Origin: a bacterium
GTDB lineage: Bacteria; Pseudomonadota; Alphaproteobacteria; Rhodobacterales; Rhodobacteraceae
Assembly: GCA_016124195.1 (NCBI GenBank)
Contig: WGOE01000002.1
Span: forward strand, 310,001 to 374,000
Direction: 5' to 3'
Length of the DNA: 64,000 nucleotides
The notes below the pieces were generated by a model. It made no database searches. It was given only the letters and a program-made list of their open reading frames with translations, and was not told the origin of the DNA. A program made the position numbers and the translations under genes. This document shows positions 37,039 through 49,315 of the stretch, in pieces. Within the stretch, counting starts at the first letter, position 1, and each line of letters opens with the position of its first letter.

Positions 37039-38243
37039 ACGGCCCGCGACAGGGCGCAGTGCTTCCACAGCGACTGAAGCGCCATGGCCAGATGCTCGAT
37101 GTCGGCATCGCTGTGGAAGGGCGAAGGTGTGATGCGCAGCCGCTCGGTGCCCTTGGGCACGGTAGGGTAGTTGATCGGCTGGACATAGATGCCCCAGTCG
37201 CGCATCAAGATATCTGAAATCATTCGACATTTTACCGGATCGCCGATCATGACGGGCACGATGTGGCTGTCATTGGCCATATGCGGAATGCCCATCTTGT
37301 TGAGGTGGGCGCGCAGTTTGGCGACCTGTTCCTTCTGGCGCATCCGTTCGACCTGGCTGGTCTTGAGGTGCCGGATCGAGGCGGTGGCGGCGGCGGCCAC
37401 GGCGGGGGGCAGGGCGGTGGTGAAGATGAACCCCGAGGCAAAGCTGCGGATGAAATCACAAAGATGTGTTGATCCCGTGATATAGCCGCCCACCACGCCG
37501 AAGGCCTTGCCGAGCGTGCCCTCGATCAGGTCGATCTGATCGGCGAGCCCCTCGCGTTCGCTGACCCCACCGCCGCGCGGGCCGTACATGCCGACGGCAT
37601 GGACCTCGTCGATATAGGTCATGGCACCATGGGCCTTGGCGACCGCAATGATCTCTTTCAGAGGGGCGATGTCGCCGTCCATCGAATAGACCGATTCAAA
37701 GGCCACGATCTTGGGCCGGTCGCCCACGGCCTTGAGCTTGCGGTCCAGATCACGCCAGTCGTTGTGGCCCCAGATCACCTTGTCGGCGCGCGAATGGCGC
37801 ACGCCTTCGATCATGCTCGCGTGGTTGCCGGCATCCGACAGGATCACCACATTGGGAATGCGGCTGCCCAGCGTCGACAGCGCGGCCCAGTTCGACACAT
37901 AGCCGGAGGTGAAGAGCAGCGCCGCCTCCTTGCCGTGCAGGTCGGCCAGTTCCGCCTCGAGCCGCAGATGGTGGTGGTTGTTGCCCGATATGTTGCGCGT
38001 GCCGCCCGCGCCGGTGCCGTTGGTCTTCACACAGTCGATCATGGCATTGACCACATCGGGGTGCTGGCCCATCCCGAGATAATCGTTCGAACACCAGACG
38101 GTGATGTCCTTGACTTCGCCATCCTTGTGATTGGTGGCCTTGGGGAAATCTCCGCGTTTGCGTTCCAGATGGGCGAAAGTGCGGTAATTGCCCTCGGCTT
38201 TCAGGGTGTCGAGCTGGGTGCGGAAGATCTGATCAAAGTCCAT
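37032..38243 (-). CDS. hemA: 5-aminolevulinate synthase
   Basis: 403 residues. PLP enzyme joining glycine and succinyl-CoA (C4 pathway). Signatures: [31 protein letters not shown], and the PLP lysine in [14 protein letters not shown]. The start overlaps the puhE stop by 11 bases, so hemA is tied into the puh operon here, linking tetrapyrrole entry to photosystem production. Confidence 0.97.
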   Translation of the reverse strand: MDFDQIFRTQLDTLKAEGNYRTFAHLERKRGDFPKATNHKDGEVKDITVWCSNDYLGMGQHPDVVNAMIDCVKTNGTGAGGTRNISGNNHHHLRLEAELADLHGKEAALLFTSGYVSNWAALSTLGSRIPNVVILSDAGNHASMIEGVRHSRADKVIWGHNDWRDLDRKLKAVGDRPKIVAFESVYSMDGDIAPLKEIIAVAKAHGAMTYIDEVHAVGMYGPRGGGVSEREGLADQIDLIEGTLGKAFGVVGGYITGSTHLCDFIRSFASGFIFTTALPPAVAAAATASIRHLKTSQVERMRQKEQVAKLRAHLNKMGIPHMANDSHIVPVMIGDPVKCRMISDILMRDWGIYVQPINYPTVPKGTERLRITPSPFHSDADIEHLAMALQSLWKHCALSRAVA

Positions 38244-39039
38244 TGGCGTCCTCGAGGTCTTTTTGGGGTTTGGACGCCGGCATCATCCAGCGCCACAGTT
38301 TTTCATCCGGCAGGGGGAGAACCATGAACCAGTGCTCCAGTAGCGCCAGAAGGCAAAGGCAGGTCAGAAGGCTGTAGCCGACCGACATGCCGGGGTGTTC
38401 CACATTGATCGCGCGTTCCATCAGCAGGGCGGAAAACACGGTCAGGGCAGAGACAGAGATCGGGAAGAAGGCGGTGATGCGGCCCATGCGGAAGTGCGAG
38501 GCGAGATGGCCGAGCGGCCTGGGCAGGAACTGCGTGTTGATGCGCGGCACGCCGAGAAAGAGGTTCAGCTTGGCCGAGATGCGCGCGACGAACAAAAGGG
38601 CGAAGGTGCCGAAGGCAAAGGGATTGGCCGCGTGCCAGGTGGCAAGGCCAAGACCGATAACGGTGCTCACCAGGACCGCCTCGTGCCAGGCCACGGTGCC
38701 CACCGCGCGCCAGAAGCGGTCCTTCTGGCTGGCGAAGGGCGGGCAGGGCTGGAGGTTCGGCCCGGTGATGACGCCGGAAAGGAAGGCCAGTTCGATCCAG
38801 CCCCAAAGGGCCAGAGCGGCGAGGAAGGCGAGGTAGATGCCATTGGCGCTCAGGTCGCCAAGGCTGGCACGGGCCGCGGCAATGCCCACGGCCAGAAGCG
38901 GCAGGCCGATGACGACCGAGTTGACGTGATCCTGGCGCGTGCCGTTGTCGGCGACCCGCACCCGCCACAGGATGATCCCGGTGGAGAACCACCAGAGAAA
39001 CAGCGTGGCGAAGGCGGCGAACCAGGGGCTGTCGATCAT
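38233..39039 (-). CDS. puhE: PuhE photosynthetic complex assembly protein
   Basis: 268 residues, seven or so membrane helices (DUF3623 family). PuhE is conserved in PGCs next to puhABC/acsF and affects reaction centre assembly or bacteriochlorophyll supply; its biochemical role is not settled. Lies 253 bases after acsF, a gap filled by a repeat element, and overlaps hemA. Confidence 0.9.
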   Translation of the reverse strand: MIDSPWFAAFATLFLWWFSTGIILWRVRVADNGTRQDHVNSVVIGLPLLAVGIAAARASLGDLSANGIYLAFLAALALWGWIELAFLSGVITGPNLQPCPPFASQKDRFWRAVGTVAWHEAVLVSTVIGLGLATWHAANPFAFGTFALLFVARISAKLNLFLGVPRINTQFLPRPLGHLASHFRMGRITAFFPISVSALTVFSALLMERAINVEHPGMSVGYSLLTCLCLLALLEHWFMVLPLPDEKLWRWMMPASKPQKDLEDANGL

Positions 39040-39096
39040 GACCGCACCCCCGGGCTGGTCGGGGACGCCATGGTTCCCCTGGCTGGCCGGCGCGCG

Positions 39097-39152
39097 GCGG
39101 GGGTTTCACACCCCCGCACCCCTGTGGGATATTTCCCAACAGATGAAAGGGG
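39097..39152. repeat. Dispersed repeat copy, acsF-puhE gap
   Basis: A hairpin (GCGGGGG / CCCCCGC, loop TTTCACA, 39097-39117) followed by GATATTTCCCAACAGATGAA at 39128. Same module order as at 50982-51033. See also 4197 and 45657. Confidence 0.65.
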
Positions 39153-39292
39153 CGCGGACAGTTTTACACAAATCGGAACGAAGCCGGTGTGGCGGGTCCC
39201 GATAGGGCAGCGATGGACCAGCCGGAGGCCGGGGCGCGCCCGCCCCGAACCTCCGGCCGCATGCGGGGGGCCGGATTTGAGCCGCTGCGGGC

Positions 39293-40402
39293 TCAATAGA
39301 CCGGCTCCAGCCGCACGTTCTTGGGCGGCTCGCGGTGGATCACCGGGATCGTGTAGAGCGAGACGAAGGCCATCGCGGCCTTGGCCGCCCCCAGTTTGGA
39401 TTTGACCCAGCCCGCCAGGCCGCCCTGTTTCTTGCCGGCATCCATCTGGACGAAGGCGTCGCGCATGCGGCGCAGTCCGGGCAGCCAGCGCTTGTGGTCG
39501 ATGTCGATCTCGATCGGGAAGACCTGGCGCGCGATGGTCGAGGTCTTGCGATAGACCTCCTGGTCGTACCATTCGATATCGACGCCCAAGGCCTTGTGGA
39601 ACTCGGGGCGCTGGTGGTCGCGCACGAACATCGTGGAATAGACCGCCGTCAGGAAGAAGCGGATCCAGAGCTTGTTGGCGAAGCTGTTGGTCAGCTTGGG
39701 GTCGGTGCGCATCAGAAGGGCAAAGGCCTCGCCGTGGCGGAATTCATCGTTGCACCATTCGCGGAACCACTTGAAGATCGGGTGGAAGCGATGATCCGGG
39801 TTGGCCTCGAGGTGGCGGAAGATCGTGATGTAGCGGGCGTAGCCGATCTTTTCGCTGAGGTAAGTGGCGTAATAGATGAACTTCGGCCGGAAGTAGGTGT
39901 ATTTCTTGGCCTTGGTCAGAAAGCCCAGGTTCACCGCCACGCCCGCCTCGCGCAGCGCGTCGTTGATGAAGCCGGCATGGCGCGCCTCATCCCGCGACAT
40001 ATAGCCGAAGAGGGCGCAGATGTCGGGATTGTTGCCACGCCGCTTCATTTCCTTGTAAAGCACGCAGCCCGAGAACTCGGCCGTGCAGGACGAGACGAGG
40101 AAGTCGATGAATTCGCGCTTCAGCCTGGGCTCCATACCGTCCCAGTTGGCGTCCCATTCGGTCCAGTCGACGGTCTTCTTGAAATGGCCCTTGTTGGGGT
40201 CGGAGGCCATCTCGGCCAGCAACTCGTCCCAGTCCTTGCGGACCGGGGTCACGTCGATGCGGTCCATCTCGTCGAAATCGGTGGTGTAGAAGCGCGGGTT
40301 CAAGAGCGTGGTTTCGGTGGCCATCGCCTGAGTGTCTTGCGGCTGGCTGGCGGCAAGCTCGGCGTAATCGGCCTCTAGCGCCTTGGGGGTTGCGGCGTTC
40401 AT
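39293..40402 (-). CDS. acsF: Aerobic Mg-protoporphyrin ester cyclase
   Basis: 369 residues. Di-iron monooxygenase that forms ring E of bacteriochlorophyll with O2. Iron-ligand motifs EFSG, DEARHAGF and DEFRHGEAF are present. Coupled by ATGA overlap to the small bciE gene upstream. Complements the anaerobic BchE at 55.5 kb. Confidence 0.97.
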   Translation of the reverse strand: MNAATPKALEADYAELAASQPQDTQAMATETTLLNPRFYTTDFDEMDRIDVTPVRKDWDELLAEMASDPNKGHFKKTVDWTEWDANWDGMEPRLKREFIDFLVSSCTAEFSGCVLYKEMKRRGNNPDICALFGYMSRDEARHAGFINDALREAGVAVNLGFLTKAKKYTYFRPKFIYYATYLSEKIGYARYITIFRHLEANPDHRFHPIFKWFREWCNDEFRHGEAFALLMRTDPKLTNSFANKLWIRFFLTAVYSTMFVRDHQRPEFHKALGVDIEWYDQEVYRKTSTIARQVFPIEIDIDHKRWLPGLRRMRDAFVQMDAGKKQGGLAGWVKSKLGAAKAAMAFVSLYTIPVIHREPPKNVRLEPVY

Positions 40403-40695
40403 AGCGTCACCTCATCCGAGAAGGAAAATTCGCACAGTTCCATGAAGCCGAAATCGCCGGTGAGGCGGGTCCAGAGCCGTTCGAGGGCCGATGCGCGCGT
40501 GATGGTGGCCTGGCGGTCCTCGATGATGACCTCGCCATAGGCGGCCATGATCGGACGCCCATGGACCAGCACCTCGTCGCCCGGATGGACGACGGCGCCA
40601 TTGTTGAATCGGACGTGGGCGTGCAGGCTTTCGAAGCGGTGGCTCACCTCGACGGTGCAGGGTACGTCCTCGGCGTATTTGTTAAAGATTCCCAT
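40399..40695 (-). CDS. bciE: BciE, accessory subunit of aerobic cyclase
   Basis: 98 residues from ATG 40695; soluble, beta-rich (VEVSHRFESLHAHVRFNNG; PGDEVLVHGRPIMAAYGEV). A gene of this size directly before acsF in alphaproteobacteria encodes BciE, which the O2-dependent cyclase of that group needs in addition to AcsF. Identification rests on size, position and ATGA coupling to acsF. Confidence 0.8.
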   Translation of the reverse strand: MGIFNKYAEDVPCTVEVSHRFESLHAHVRFNNGAVVHPGDEVLVHGRPIMAAYGEVIIEDRQATITRASALERLWTRLTGDFGFMELCEFSFSDEVTL

Positions 40696-40718
40696 GATTT
40701 GGTTCCCATTGTTGTTTT

Positions 40719-41216
40719 TCAGTTCTGCGACATGAGCCGTTCGAATGCGGCCTTGTTGTCTGACCCGAAGGCGCCCAGTTCGGCGGACCATCCGGTGTAG
40801 GTGTCGAGCGCCGTGAGGCGACCGTTGGCATATTTGACGATGCGGACGGGCAGCATCTTGTCTACTCCGTCGGTATAGCGCGCGCGTTCCAGCGCGTTCT
40901 GGATGACGGTGATGAAGCCGCCATGCGGCAGGTCCATCAGGACCGTGCCATCGGTCGACAGAACGGTCACGGCCTGCGCCCCGCCGCCCTTGAGGATGAT
41001 GTCGCGCGAGGCCACGATCGCGGCCGGCTGCGGCACGCCGACATGGGCGCGCTTGGTATAGACGGAATAGCTGACCAGGATCAGGCTGGAGACGACCAGC
41101 GCCAGCATGGCCCAGAGCAGCGGCTTGGGGATCATCTCTGGGCTGGCCGAGGGCTTGGCCGCGGTGGCGCGACCTTGCGCCGTGCGCGTTTGCGTGGTGC
41201 GGGCTTGGGCTTGCAT
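40719..41216 (-). CDS. puhC: PuhC photosynthetic complex assembly protein
   Basis: 165 residues: basic cytoplasmic N-terminus, one membrane helix (LLWAMLALVVSSLILVSYSVY) and a periplasmic domain. PuhC helps reorganise LH1 around the reaction centre. Between puhB and bciE on the same strand. Confidence 0.92.
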   Translation of the reverse strand: MQAQARTTQTRTAQGRATAAKPSASPEMIPKPLLWAMLALVVSSLILVSYSVYTKRAHVGVPQPAAIVASRDIILKGGGAQAVTVLSTDGTVLMDLPHGGFITVIQNALERARYTDGVDKMLPVRIVKYANGRLTALDTYTGWSAELGAFGSDNKAAFERLMSQN

Positions 41217-41226
41217 GGGCTTGCTC

Positions 41227-41862
41227 CTATTCCGCGGCTGCGTAGGACAGGCCGCCCGAAGCGGGGGCGACGCGGGGTTCGTTCAGCCGCACCTCGGCCG
41301 CCTCGGCGATCAGGCGGGCCACGCGGGCGGCATCGGGGATGCAGCGCAGCGCGGGCTGGGTGCGGGACAGATGCCAGGGCCGCACATGCGGCCAGCACAC
41401 GAGATACGAGATCCGGGTATCGCCCAGCGTCTCCAGCGCGATGGTCCCGGTGCCGTTGCTTTTGGTGGCGAGGCTGGCATTGGCGATCTGCAGGAAGGGC
41501 AGGTTCAGCGTGACGGTCAGCGCCGCACCGATCCGCATCGCGACGCGGGCGGTGGTGACGGTATAGACCGTGCTGCGCGCCTGCACCGCCGCCATGGCAT
41601 AAAGGATCAGGCAGGCGACAAGGCCGATGCCCAGATAGGGCAGCATCACCGCCAGAACCTCGGCCGGGCTGGTGGCCACGACGCTGGCCCGCCAGATCGC
41701 CAGGACCACGAAGTACCCCGCGATCCAGGTGATCTTGAAAGCGTCCCGCGCCAGGGCGAAGGCGGCCGGGTGGCCCTGCCAGAGCAGTTCTTCACCCACG
41801 GGGGGCCGCTCTGGCAGGCCGGGGACCGGCTCGGTGGCGAAATCGTCGTGTGCGGCGGTCAT
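41227..41862 (-). CDS. puhB: PuhB reaction centre assembly protein
   Basis: 211 residues with three membrane helices and a PH-like domain. Start [19 protein letters not shown] fits PuhB, a reaction-centre assembly factor. Coupled to puhA by ATGA overlap. Confidence 0.92.
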   Translation of the reverse strand: MTAAHDDFATEPVPGLPERPPVGEELLWQGHPAAFALARDAFKITWIAGYFVVLAIWRASVVATSPAEVLAVMLPYLGIGLVACLILYAMAAVQARSTVYTVTTARVAMRIGAALTVTLNLPFLQIANASLATKSNGTGTIALETLGDTRISYLVCWPHVRPWHLSRTQPALRCIPDAARVARLIAEAAEVRLNEPRVAPASGGLSYAAAE

Positions 41863-42632
41863 GGCTTCCAGGACTCCGGCCCGGCCTTGCGCTTGTCGGC
41901 GGCGTAAAGCGTGCCCCCGGCGTAATAGGCGCTGATCTTGTCTTCCTCGAGCAGGGTCACCTCGGTTTGCGACCGTGTGGCGGGCACGCCGTCGAAGAGG
42001 TCGGAGGACAGCGAGTTGATGCGGACCCGGTCTTTCCAGATCTTGACCATCGGCATCGGCACCAGCCGGCGCGAGCCCGAGTTCAGCTCGATCTCAAGGT
42101 AGCGGACCATCTGTTCCGAGATGTCGACCCACATGTCGCTGATCCGGCCCACCACCTCGTTGTCGCCGGCCTGCACGGGCAGGCCGCGCGGGTCGCGCCC
42201 GGCCGAGACGGCATAGGCGGAGGCCGAGGTCATCGGCTGGATCTTGACGTGGCCGTGGCCATCCAGTTCAGGAATATCACGCCGGGGCGCCCAGGAGGCC
42301 GGGCCCACGCCATCGGCCATCGGATTGCCCAGGGGCGCGTGGGGGAAGCCGTCCGACACGGCGGTGCGGCCCAGGGCCACTTCGCGCGCCTCACGGGCGC
42401 CGTTGGGCACCGTCACCTCGCCCCGGCCATGCGGCAGGATGAAGGTCTTGGGCTTGGGCACGGGGAAGGGGCCCTGGTTCGGGGCGGGCGCGCCGTCCTC
42501 GGTTTCCAGCGGGTAGCCTTCACGCATGTTTTCGGTCTGCAGGTAATAGATCAAGAGTGCGAAGAAGCCCCAGAAGAGCCAGATCGCCAGCGACGCGAGG
42601 TCGAAGTTGCCGAAGAAGTGTACGCCTATCAT
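41859..42632 (-). CDS. puhA: Reaction centre H subunit
   Basis: 257 residues: one N-terminal membrane helix ([20 protein letters not shown]) and a large cytoplasmic PRC-barrel domain that caps the L/M core near QB. Strong ribosome site GGAGG before ATG 42632. In Rhodobacter its promoter lies in the upstream lhaA gene. Confidence 0.97.
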   Translation of the reverse strand: MIGVHFFGNFDLASLAIWLFWGFFALLIYYLQTENMREGYPLETEDGAPAPNQGPFPVPKPKTFILPHGRGEVTVPNGAREAREVALGRTAVSDGFPHAPLGNPMADGVGPASWAPRRDIPELDGHGHVKIQPMTSASAYAVSAGRDPRGLPVQAGDNEVVGRISDMWVDISEQMVRYLEIELNSGSRRLVPMPMVKIWKDRVRINSLSSDLFDGVPATRSQTEVTLLEEDKISAYYAGGTLYAADKRKAGPESWKP

Positions 42633-42647
42633 GGTGTCCTCCGCAGG

Positions 42648-44090
42648 TCAGTTGGGGAAGTCAACGAGGCCCAACCGGGCGGCGTTGGCTGAAGGTTGTT
42701 GAGCAAAAAGCGTCACGCGGACCAGAGGGGCCAGCGCCAGAAGTGTCGCGAACAGGATGATGATTTCGGTCAGATAGACGCAGGCATAGCCCGTGACCGG
42801 CGAACGCAGCGCCGCGCCAAGCTGGCCGGCCAGCGCATGGGCGCCCGACACGTCGCGCAAGCCGCCGCCGACGGCGATCGACAGGCCCGTGGCGGTGGCC
42901 TGCGCCGCCCCCCAGGCGCCCAGCACCAGACCGCGTCCGGCCATGCCCTTGGCGGGCAGCGCCATCGCCGCGATCAGGGTCGAGACGGCGAAGAGCCCCG
43001 ATCCAAGGCCAATCCCGTAGGACCCGGCAAAGAACAGCGCCTCCGACTGCATCGGCGCGGCCAGCGTCACCACGAGGAAGGACGCCACGCCGACCAGGAT
43101 GCCGCGCCCCGCCATGCGGAACGTGTCATGGCCGTGGATGATGCCGCGCCCCGCCATGATGAAGCCCGACAGCACGCCCATGGCATAGCAGGCGCTGAGC
43201 ACGGTGGTGGAACTGACCGAAAGGCCAAGGATTTCCGCGCCGTAGGGTTCAAGCAGAACGTCCTGCATCTGAAAGCCCACGGTGCCCAGCAGCACGACCA
43301 GCAACAGACGCCCCGCGGTGCCGCCGGCCATCAGGTCGCGCCAGCCCTCGTGAAAGATCGGCGTGGCCTCGGTCATCTGCTCCTTGGTCATGGGGCGGAC
43401 TTTTTCCTGCTTCCACAGCGCCACGACGTTCAGGACGATCGTGGCCACCGCACAGCCCTGCACGACGCGGATCAGCTTGATCTCGTTGAAATCGCGCAGA
43501 AGCGTGCCCAGGACCAGCGCCGAAACAGCCATGCCCAGCAGCGACATGACATACAACAGAACCACGACGCGCGGCCGCGTCTCATCGGTCGCGCGGTCCG
43601 AGGCGAGCGAAAGGCCGGCGGTCTGCGTCATGTGCATCCCGATGCCGGTCATCAGGAACGCGATCCCGGCCAGCGCCTTGCCGGCCCAGAGCGGCCCGTG
43701 GACCTGATCGCCCGACAGCACGATCAGCGCAAAGGGCATGATGGCCAGGCCCCCCATCTGCCAGAGGCTGCCGAACCACAGATAGGGAATGCGCTTCCAG
43801 CCGATCCAGCTTTTGTGGGTATCGCTCTTGTGGCCCAGAAGCGCGCGGAACGGCGCCGACAGCACGGGCAGCGCGATCATCAGCGAGACGACGCTGGCCG
43901 GCACTCCCATCTCGACAATCATCACCCGGTTGAGCGTGCCGATCATCAGCACATAGGCCATGCCGACGGAAACCTGAAACAGGCCCAGCCGCAAAAGCTG
44001 CAGCAGGGGCAAGCCCTCGGATGCGGCATCCGAGAAAGGCATCCATTTGGCGCCAAGTTGCTGGATATGCTTGGATTTGATGAGGATCAT
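42648..44090 (-). CDS. lhaA: LhaA light-harvesting 1 assembly protein
   Basis: 480 residues from ATG 44090, which overlaps the bchM stop (ATGA) and has GGAG 8 bases upstream; an ATG at 44108 is also in frame. Twelve-helix PucC/LhaA branch of the MFS; required for LH1 assembly and thought to deliver pigment. A paralogue is the gene at 58763. Confidence 0.95.
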   Translation of the reverse strand: MILIKSKHIQQLGAKWMPFSDAASEGLPLLQLLRLGLFQVSVGMAYVLMIGTLNRVMIVEMGVPASVVSLMIALPVLSAPFRALLGHKSDTHKSWIGWKRIPYLWFGSLWQMGGLAIMPFALIVLSGDQVHGPLWAGKALAGIAFLMTGIGMHMTQTAGLSLASDRATDETRPRVVVLLYVMSLLGMAVSALVLGTLLRDFNEIKLIRVVQGCAVATIVLNVVALWKQEKVRPMTKEQMTEATPIFHEGWRDLMAGGTAGRLLLVVLLGTVGFQMQDVLLEPYGAEILGLSVSSTTVLSACYAMGVLSGFIMAGRGIIHGHDTFRMAGRGILVGVASFLVVTLAAPMQSEALFFAGSYGIGLGSGLFAVSTLIAAMALPAKGMAGRGLVLGAWGAAQATATGLSIAVGGGLRDVSGAHALAGQLGAALRSPVTGYACVYLTEIIILFATLLALAPLVRVTLFAQQPSANAARLGLVDFPN

Positions 44091-44751
44091 GACCGATACT
44101 CCAGACATTCCGAGATGTAGAACCCGCGTGAGACGCGCTCGATCCTGGACAGTTTGCCGGCCGTCGCGGCCGACAGGGTGGCAAAGGCGTGCGGCACCAT
44201 CGTCGGGCTGCGGTCGGCACGCGGGAAAAGCTTGCCCAGCGTCCAGAAGGTCATCAGGAAGGCGGTGCGCGGCGCCACGGTAAAGACCACGGCCTGCCCG
44301 GTGTGCAGGCTCAGCCGGTCCAGTGCGGCGGTCAGGTCGGCGGTGCCGTAATAGATCAGGCTGTCCATCGCCACGACGTAATCGACCGGGCCATGGCCCT
44401 TGGTCATGTCGCCCGAGGCAAAGGTGACGCGGCCGGCGTGTTCGGCCGGCAGCCTCGCGCGGGCGATCTCGACCAGCGCCGGAGAGATATCAACCGCCAC
44501 CACATCCGCCCCGCGCGCGGCCAGTTCCGCCGTCATCTGCCCCGCGCCACAGCCCGCATCCAGCACCCGCGCGCCGCGCAGGTCGGCGGGCAGGCGGCTC
44601 AGCATCAGGGCGCGCATCCGGTCGCGCCCCTCGCGCACGGTCTGACGGATGCGGCTGACCGGCGCGTCCGAGGTCAGCCGCTCCCAAACCTTGGTGGCGG
44701 AACGGTCGAAGTAATCCTCGACCCGGGTCAGGGTTGCAGTGTAGTCGGCCA

Positions 44752-44752
<1 letters not shown>
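44087..44752 (-). CDS. bchM: Mg-protoporphyrin IX methyltransferase
   Basis: 221 residues, SAM-dependent methyltransferase with VLDAGCGAGQMTAELAARGA as motif I. Methylates the ring C propionate of Mg-protoporphyrin before the cyclase step. Starts in TGATG overlap with the bchL stop. Confidence 0.97.
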
Positions 44753-45705
<953 letters not shown>

Positions 45706-45733
45706 GCAGCAGCGCAGGTGGGAAAGCATGCGC

Positions 45734-48700
45734 TCATTCGGCGGCGATCCCTTCCAGACGGTCTTCCAGTTCATCGGCGGCCCCCTGCAGGGCGGCCAGC
45801 GTGGCCGCATCCGGGGTCCAGTAGGACCGTTCGGACGCCTCGATCAGGCGGTTGGCCATGCGCGCCGAGGCTTGCGGGTTCAGCGCGGCCATGCGCTTGC
45901 GCATCGCCTCGTCCAGCACGAAGGTTTCCGACAGGCGCTGATAGACCCAAGGGTCGACGGCCTCGGCGGTGGCCGACCAGCCCATCGTGTTGGTGACATG
46001 CGCCTCGATCTGGCGAACGCCCTCGGCACCGTGCTTCAACAGGCCCTCGTAGAATTTCGGGTTCAGCGTCCGCGACCGGCTTTCCAGGGCGATCTGGTCG
46101 CGCAGGGTGCGGATCTTGCCGGACCCGCGCGTCTGGTCCGAGATATAGACCGGCGTCTCTTGTCCGCGCTGGCGCTTGACCGCCCGCGCGATGCCGCCCA
46201 GCGTGTCGAAATAGTGGTCGACCGAGGTGACGCCCAGTTCGACCGATTCCAGGTTCTGATAGGCCATCTCGACGTTTTTCAGCGCCTTTTGCATCAGCGC
46301 GGCCTGTTTCACCGGCTTGCCGTTCAGCCCATAGGCAAAGCTCTTGCGCGCCTCGTAGGCATCGGCCAGTTCATCCTCGGTGCCGAAGGCCGAACTGTCG
46401 ACCAGTTGGTTGACGTTCGATCCATAGGCGCCTTCCGCGTTGGAAAAGACGCGCAGGCTTGCGGTTTCCATGTCGCAGCCCATCTGCGCGGCATAGGCCA
46501 GCGCATGGGCGCGGATGAAGTTCTGCGACAGGGGTTCTTCGGCCGTGGCGCATTTCCAGGCGGCTTCGGCCAGCATCTTGGTCTGCAGGGGCAGAAGGTC
46601 GCGGAAGATGCCCGAGAGCGTCATCAAGACGTCGATCCGCGGCCGGCCAAGCTGGGCAAGCGGGATCAGGTCCGCGCCGCAGAGCCGGCCATAGGCGTCG
46701 AACCGCGGCCGGGCGCCCATCAGGGCCAAAGCCTGGGCGATCGGCCCGCCATCCGATTTGATGTTGTCCGACCCCCACAGAACCAGCGCGATCGAACGGG
46801 GCAGGCCCGCGTGGGCGGCCAGAAGCCGGTCGGCCTGCGCGGCCCCGTCGCGCAGCGCGAATTCGGTCGGCATGCGGAACGGATCGAAGGCATGGATGTT
46901 GCGCCCGGTCGGCAGGATCTGGGGCGAGCGGATCAGGTCGCCGCCCGGCACCGGCGTGATGAAGCGGGCCGACAGGGCGCGCAGGATGCCGGGGATCTCG
47001 GTGTCCTCTTGCAGCTGGCGGTCGATCCGGTCGCGTGCGATGTCATCCATCGGCGGCAGCACGTCCAGATAGGCGGCGCGGGCGGCGGCGGACATGGGCT
47101 TGCCCACGACATGAAGCCCGTCGGGGATCAGCGCATCCTCGGCCTCGAGCAGCTTCAGCCAGAGCGCCGCGGGCTTCTGGCCGCCCATGTCGACGGCGCC
47201 GGCCTGTTCGGCGATCAGAACCTCCAGCTCCGCGCGTTCGGGCGCGTCGGGGGCCATGGTGCGCCAACGGGTCAGGCTGTCCTTCAGCTCGATCAGGCCC
47301 TTGTAAAGGCCGGCCTGGGCCAGGGGCGGGGTCAGGTGGGTGATGGTGATGGCGTTCGACCGGCGCTTGGCCAGCGAGGCTTCCGAGGGGTTGTTGGCGG
47401 CGTAGAGGTAGATGTTGGGCATCTCGCCGATCAACCGGTCGGGCCAGTCGCGGGCGCCCAGGCCGGCCTGCTTGCCGGGCATGAACTCCAGCGCGCCGTG
47501 CATGCCGAAGTGCAAAAGGACATCGGCCGCAAAGCCGTTCCGGAGCCAGAGGTAGAACTGCACGAAGGCATGGGTCGGCGCGAAGCTGCGTTCGAACAGC
47601 AGGCGCATCGGATCGCCCTCATAGCCGAAGGTCGGTTGCAGGCCTACGAAGACATTGCCGAACTGGCGCCCCAGCACAAAGACGTTGCGGCCATCGGTCT
47701 GCACCTTGCCGGGGGCGGGGCCCCAGACGGATTCGACGTCCTTCAGGTGCCGGGTCTGGCCCACGATCGTATCGGCATCGACGAAAGCCGCGACATTGGC
47801 GGGTTGGCCATAGGTTGCGGCATTGCCGCCCAGAACCGCCTCGCGCAGGTCGGCCACGGTGGCGGGCACCTCCAGCGTGTAGCCCGAGGCCTTCATGGCC
47901 AGAAGCGTATTGTGCAGGCTTTCAAAGACCGAAAGATAGGCGGCGGTGCCGGCGGCCCCCGCATTGGGCGGAAAGCCGAAAAGGACCACGCCCACCTTCT
48001 TGTCGGCATTGCGGGTCTGGCGCAGACGGGCCATCCGGCGCACCTTTTCGGCCAGCGCCTCGATGCGTTCGGGGCAGGGCGACATGGCGCGGCTGTCGGG
48101 CGCGCCCTTGCACATATGGGCGCAGCCCGTGCAGCCGTCCAGGCCGTGGCGTCCGGCAAAGACGGTCGGGTTGGTCGCGCCGTCGATCTCGGGCAGGGCG
48201 ATCAGCATGGTGGTTTCGATCGGGCCAAGGCCGGTCGCGGCATCGGCCCACTGGCCGAGCGTCTGAAACTCCAGCGGATGGGCCGCGATATAAGGCACGT
48301 CCAGCGCCGACAGGGCCGCGACCGCGGCGGGGCTGTCATTGTAGGCCGGCCCGCCCACCAGCGAGAAGCCGGTCAGCGAGACCATGGCATCAACCGGGCG
48401 GGTGGCGGATTTGAAATAGGTTTCGATGGCAGGCCGCCCGTCGAGGCCGCCGGCAAAGGCCGGGATGCAGGCGATGCCCTTGGCCTCGAAAGCTGCGATG
48501 ACGGCCTCGTAATGCGCCGTGTCCGAGGCCAGCACATAGGACCGCAGAAGAAGCAGGCCCACCGTCATCCGCGCCTTGGCCGGGCGCGGCAGGCGTGCCG
48601 CATCGGTCGTGATGCGACCGGGCAGGGCGGGATGGTAGAGGCCCACGTCCGGATAGTCGATCGGTGCCTTGGACGCGGTGCCGCGCCAGTCCTTGCGGGT

Positions 48701-49315
48701 GGAGTAGCGGCCGATCAGGAAGCGGATCATCTGCTCGATGTTGTCATCCGAACCACCGAGCCAGTATTGCATCGACAGGAACCAGGCGCGCAGGTCCTGG
48801 GCCTTGCCGGGAATCCAGCGCAGGATCTTTGGCAGGCGGCGCAGCATGGACATCTGCTTTTCGCCGGAATTGGCCGAGGTCTTGGCCGAGGGCTTGAGCT
48901 TTTTCAAGAGCTCCATCGTGGCCGAGGCGGGGCGCGACATGTCGAGATCACCCATCTTGGTCAGCTTGACGATGGCGCTGTCGGCGATGACGCCCACGAA
49001 GGCATCGACGCGGGCGCGGGCCTCGGTCAGGTCGGGCAGGATGGCAGTGATATGCTCTTCGATGAAGATGAGGTTGGCGATGACGATGTCAGCGGTCTTG
49101 AGCGCCTCGCGGCAGCGGGTCAGGGCGGCAGGGTTTTCGGCCCATTCGGCCGCGGCGTGGATCGAGATGGTCAGGCCGGGGAAATCGCGGGCGAGGCGCG
49201 GCGCGATCCGGGTGGCGGGGCCTGCGGCATGCTGGTCAAGCGTCACAACGACGATGTTGTAGCCGACCCTTGCGTCGCTGATCGGGGTGCCGGTGATTGG
49301 GGCGTCAGCGCGCAT
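45734..49315 (-). CDS. bchH: Magnesium chelatase subunit H
   Basis: 1193 residues, the large porphyrin-binding subunit of Mg chelatase. CobN-like architecture, with the conserved [15 protein letters not shown] segment. Cysteines in GCTGCAHMC (about residue 380) are notable. Overlaps the bchB end by 11 bases. The opposite strand holds a long but spurious open frame. Confidence 0.98.
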   Translation of the reverse strand: MRADAPITGTPISDARVGYNIVVVTLDQHAAGPATRIAPRLARDFPGLTISIHAAAEWAENPAALTRCREALKTADIVIANLIFIEEHITAILPDLTEARARVDAFVGVIADSAIVKLTKMGDLDMSRPASATMELLKKLKPSAKTSANSGEKQMSMLRRLPKILRWIPGKAQDLRAWFLSMQYWLGGSDDNIEQMIRFLIGRYSTRKDWRGTASKAPIDYPDVGLYHPALPGRITTDAARLPRPAKARMTVGLLLLRSYVLASDTAHYEAVIAAFEAKGIACIPAFAGGLDGRPAIETYFKSATRPVDAMVSLTGFSLVGGPAYNDSPAAVAALSALDVPYIAAHPLEFQTLGQWADAATGLGPIETTMLIALPEIDGATNPTVFAGRHGLDGCTGCAHMCKGAPDSRAMSPCPERIEALAEKVRRMARLRQTRNADKKVGVVLFGFPPNAGAAGTAAYLSVFESLHNTLLAMKASGYTLEVPATVADLREAVLGGNAATYGQPANVAAFVDADTIVGQTRHLKDVESVWGPAPGKVQTDGRNVFVLGRQFGNVFVGLQPTFGYEGDPMRLLFERSFAPTHAFVQFYLWLRNGFAADVLLHFGMHGALEFMPGKQAGLGARDWPDRLIGEMPNIYLYAANNPSEASLAKRRSNAITITHLTPPLAQAGLYKGLIELKDSLTRWRTMAPDAPERAELEVLIAEQAGAVDMGGQKPAALWLKLLEAEDALIPDGLHVVGKPMSAAARAAYLDVLPPMDDIARDRIDRQLQEDTEIPGILRALSARFITPVPGGDLIRSPQILPTGRNIHAFDPFRMPTEFALRDGAAQADRLLAAHAGLPRSIALVLWGSDNIKSDGGPIAQALALMGARPRFDAYGRLCGADLIPLAQLGRPRIDVLMTLSGIFRDLLPLQTKMLAEAAWKCATAEEPLSQNFIRAHALAYAAQMGCDMETASLRVFSNAEGAYGSNVNQLVDSSAFGTEDELADAYEARKSFAYGLNGKPVKQAALMQKALKNVEMAYQNLESVELGVTSVDHYFDTLGGIARAVKRQRGQETPVYISDQTRGSGKIRTLRDQIALESRSRTLNPKFYEGLLKHGAEGVRQIEAHVTNTMGWSATAEAVDPWVYQRLSETFVLDEAMRKRMAALNPQASARMANRLIEASERSYWTPDAATLAALQGAADELEDRLEGIAAE

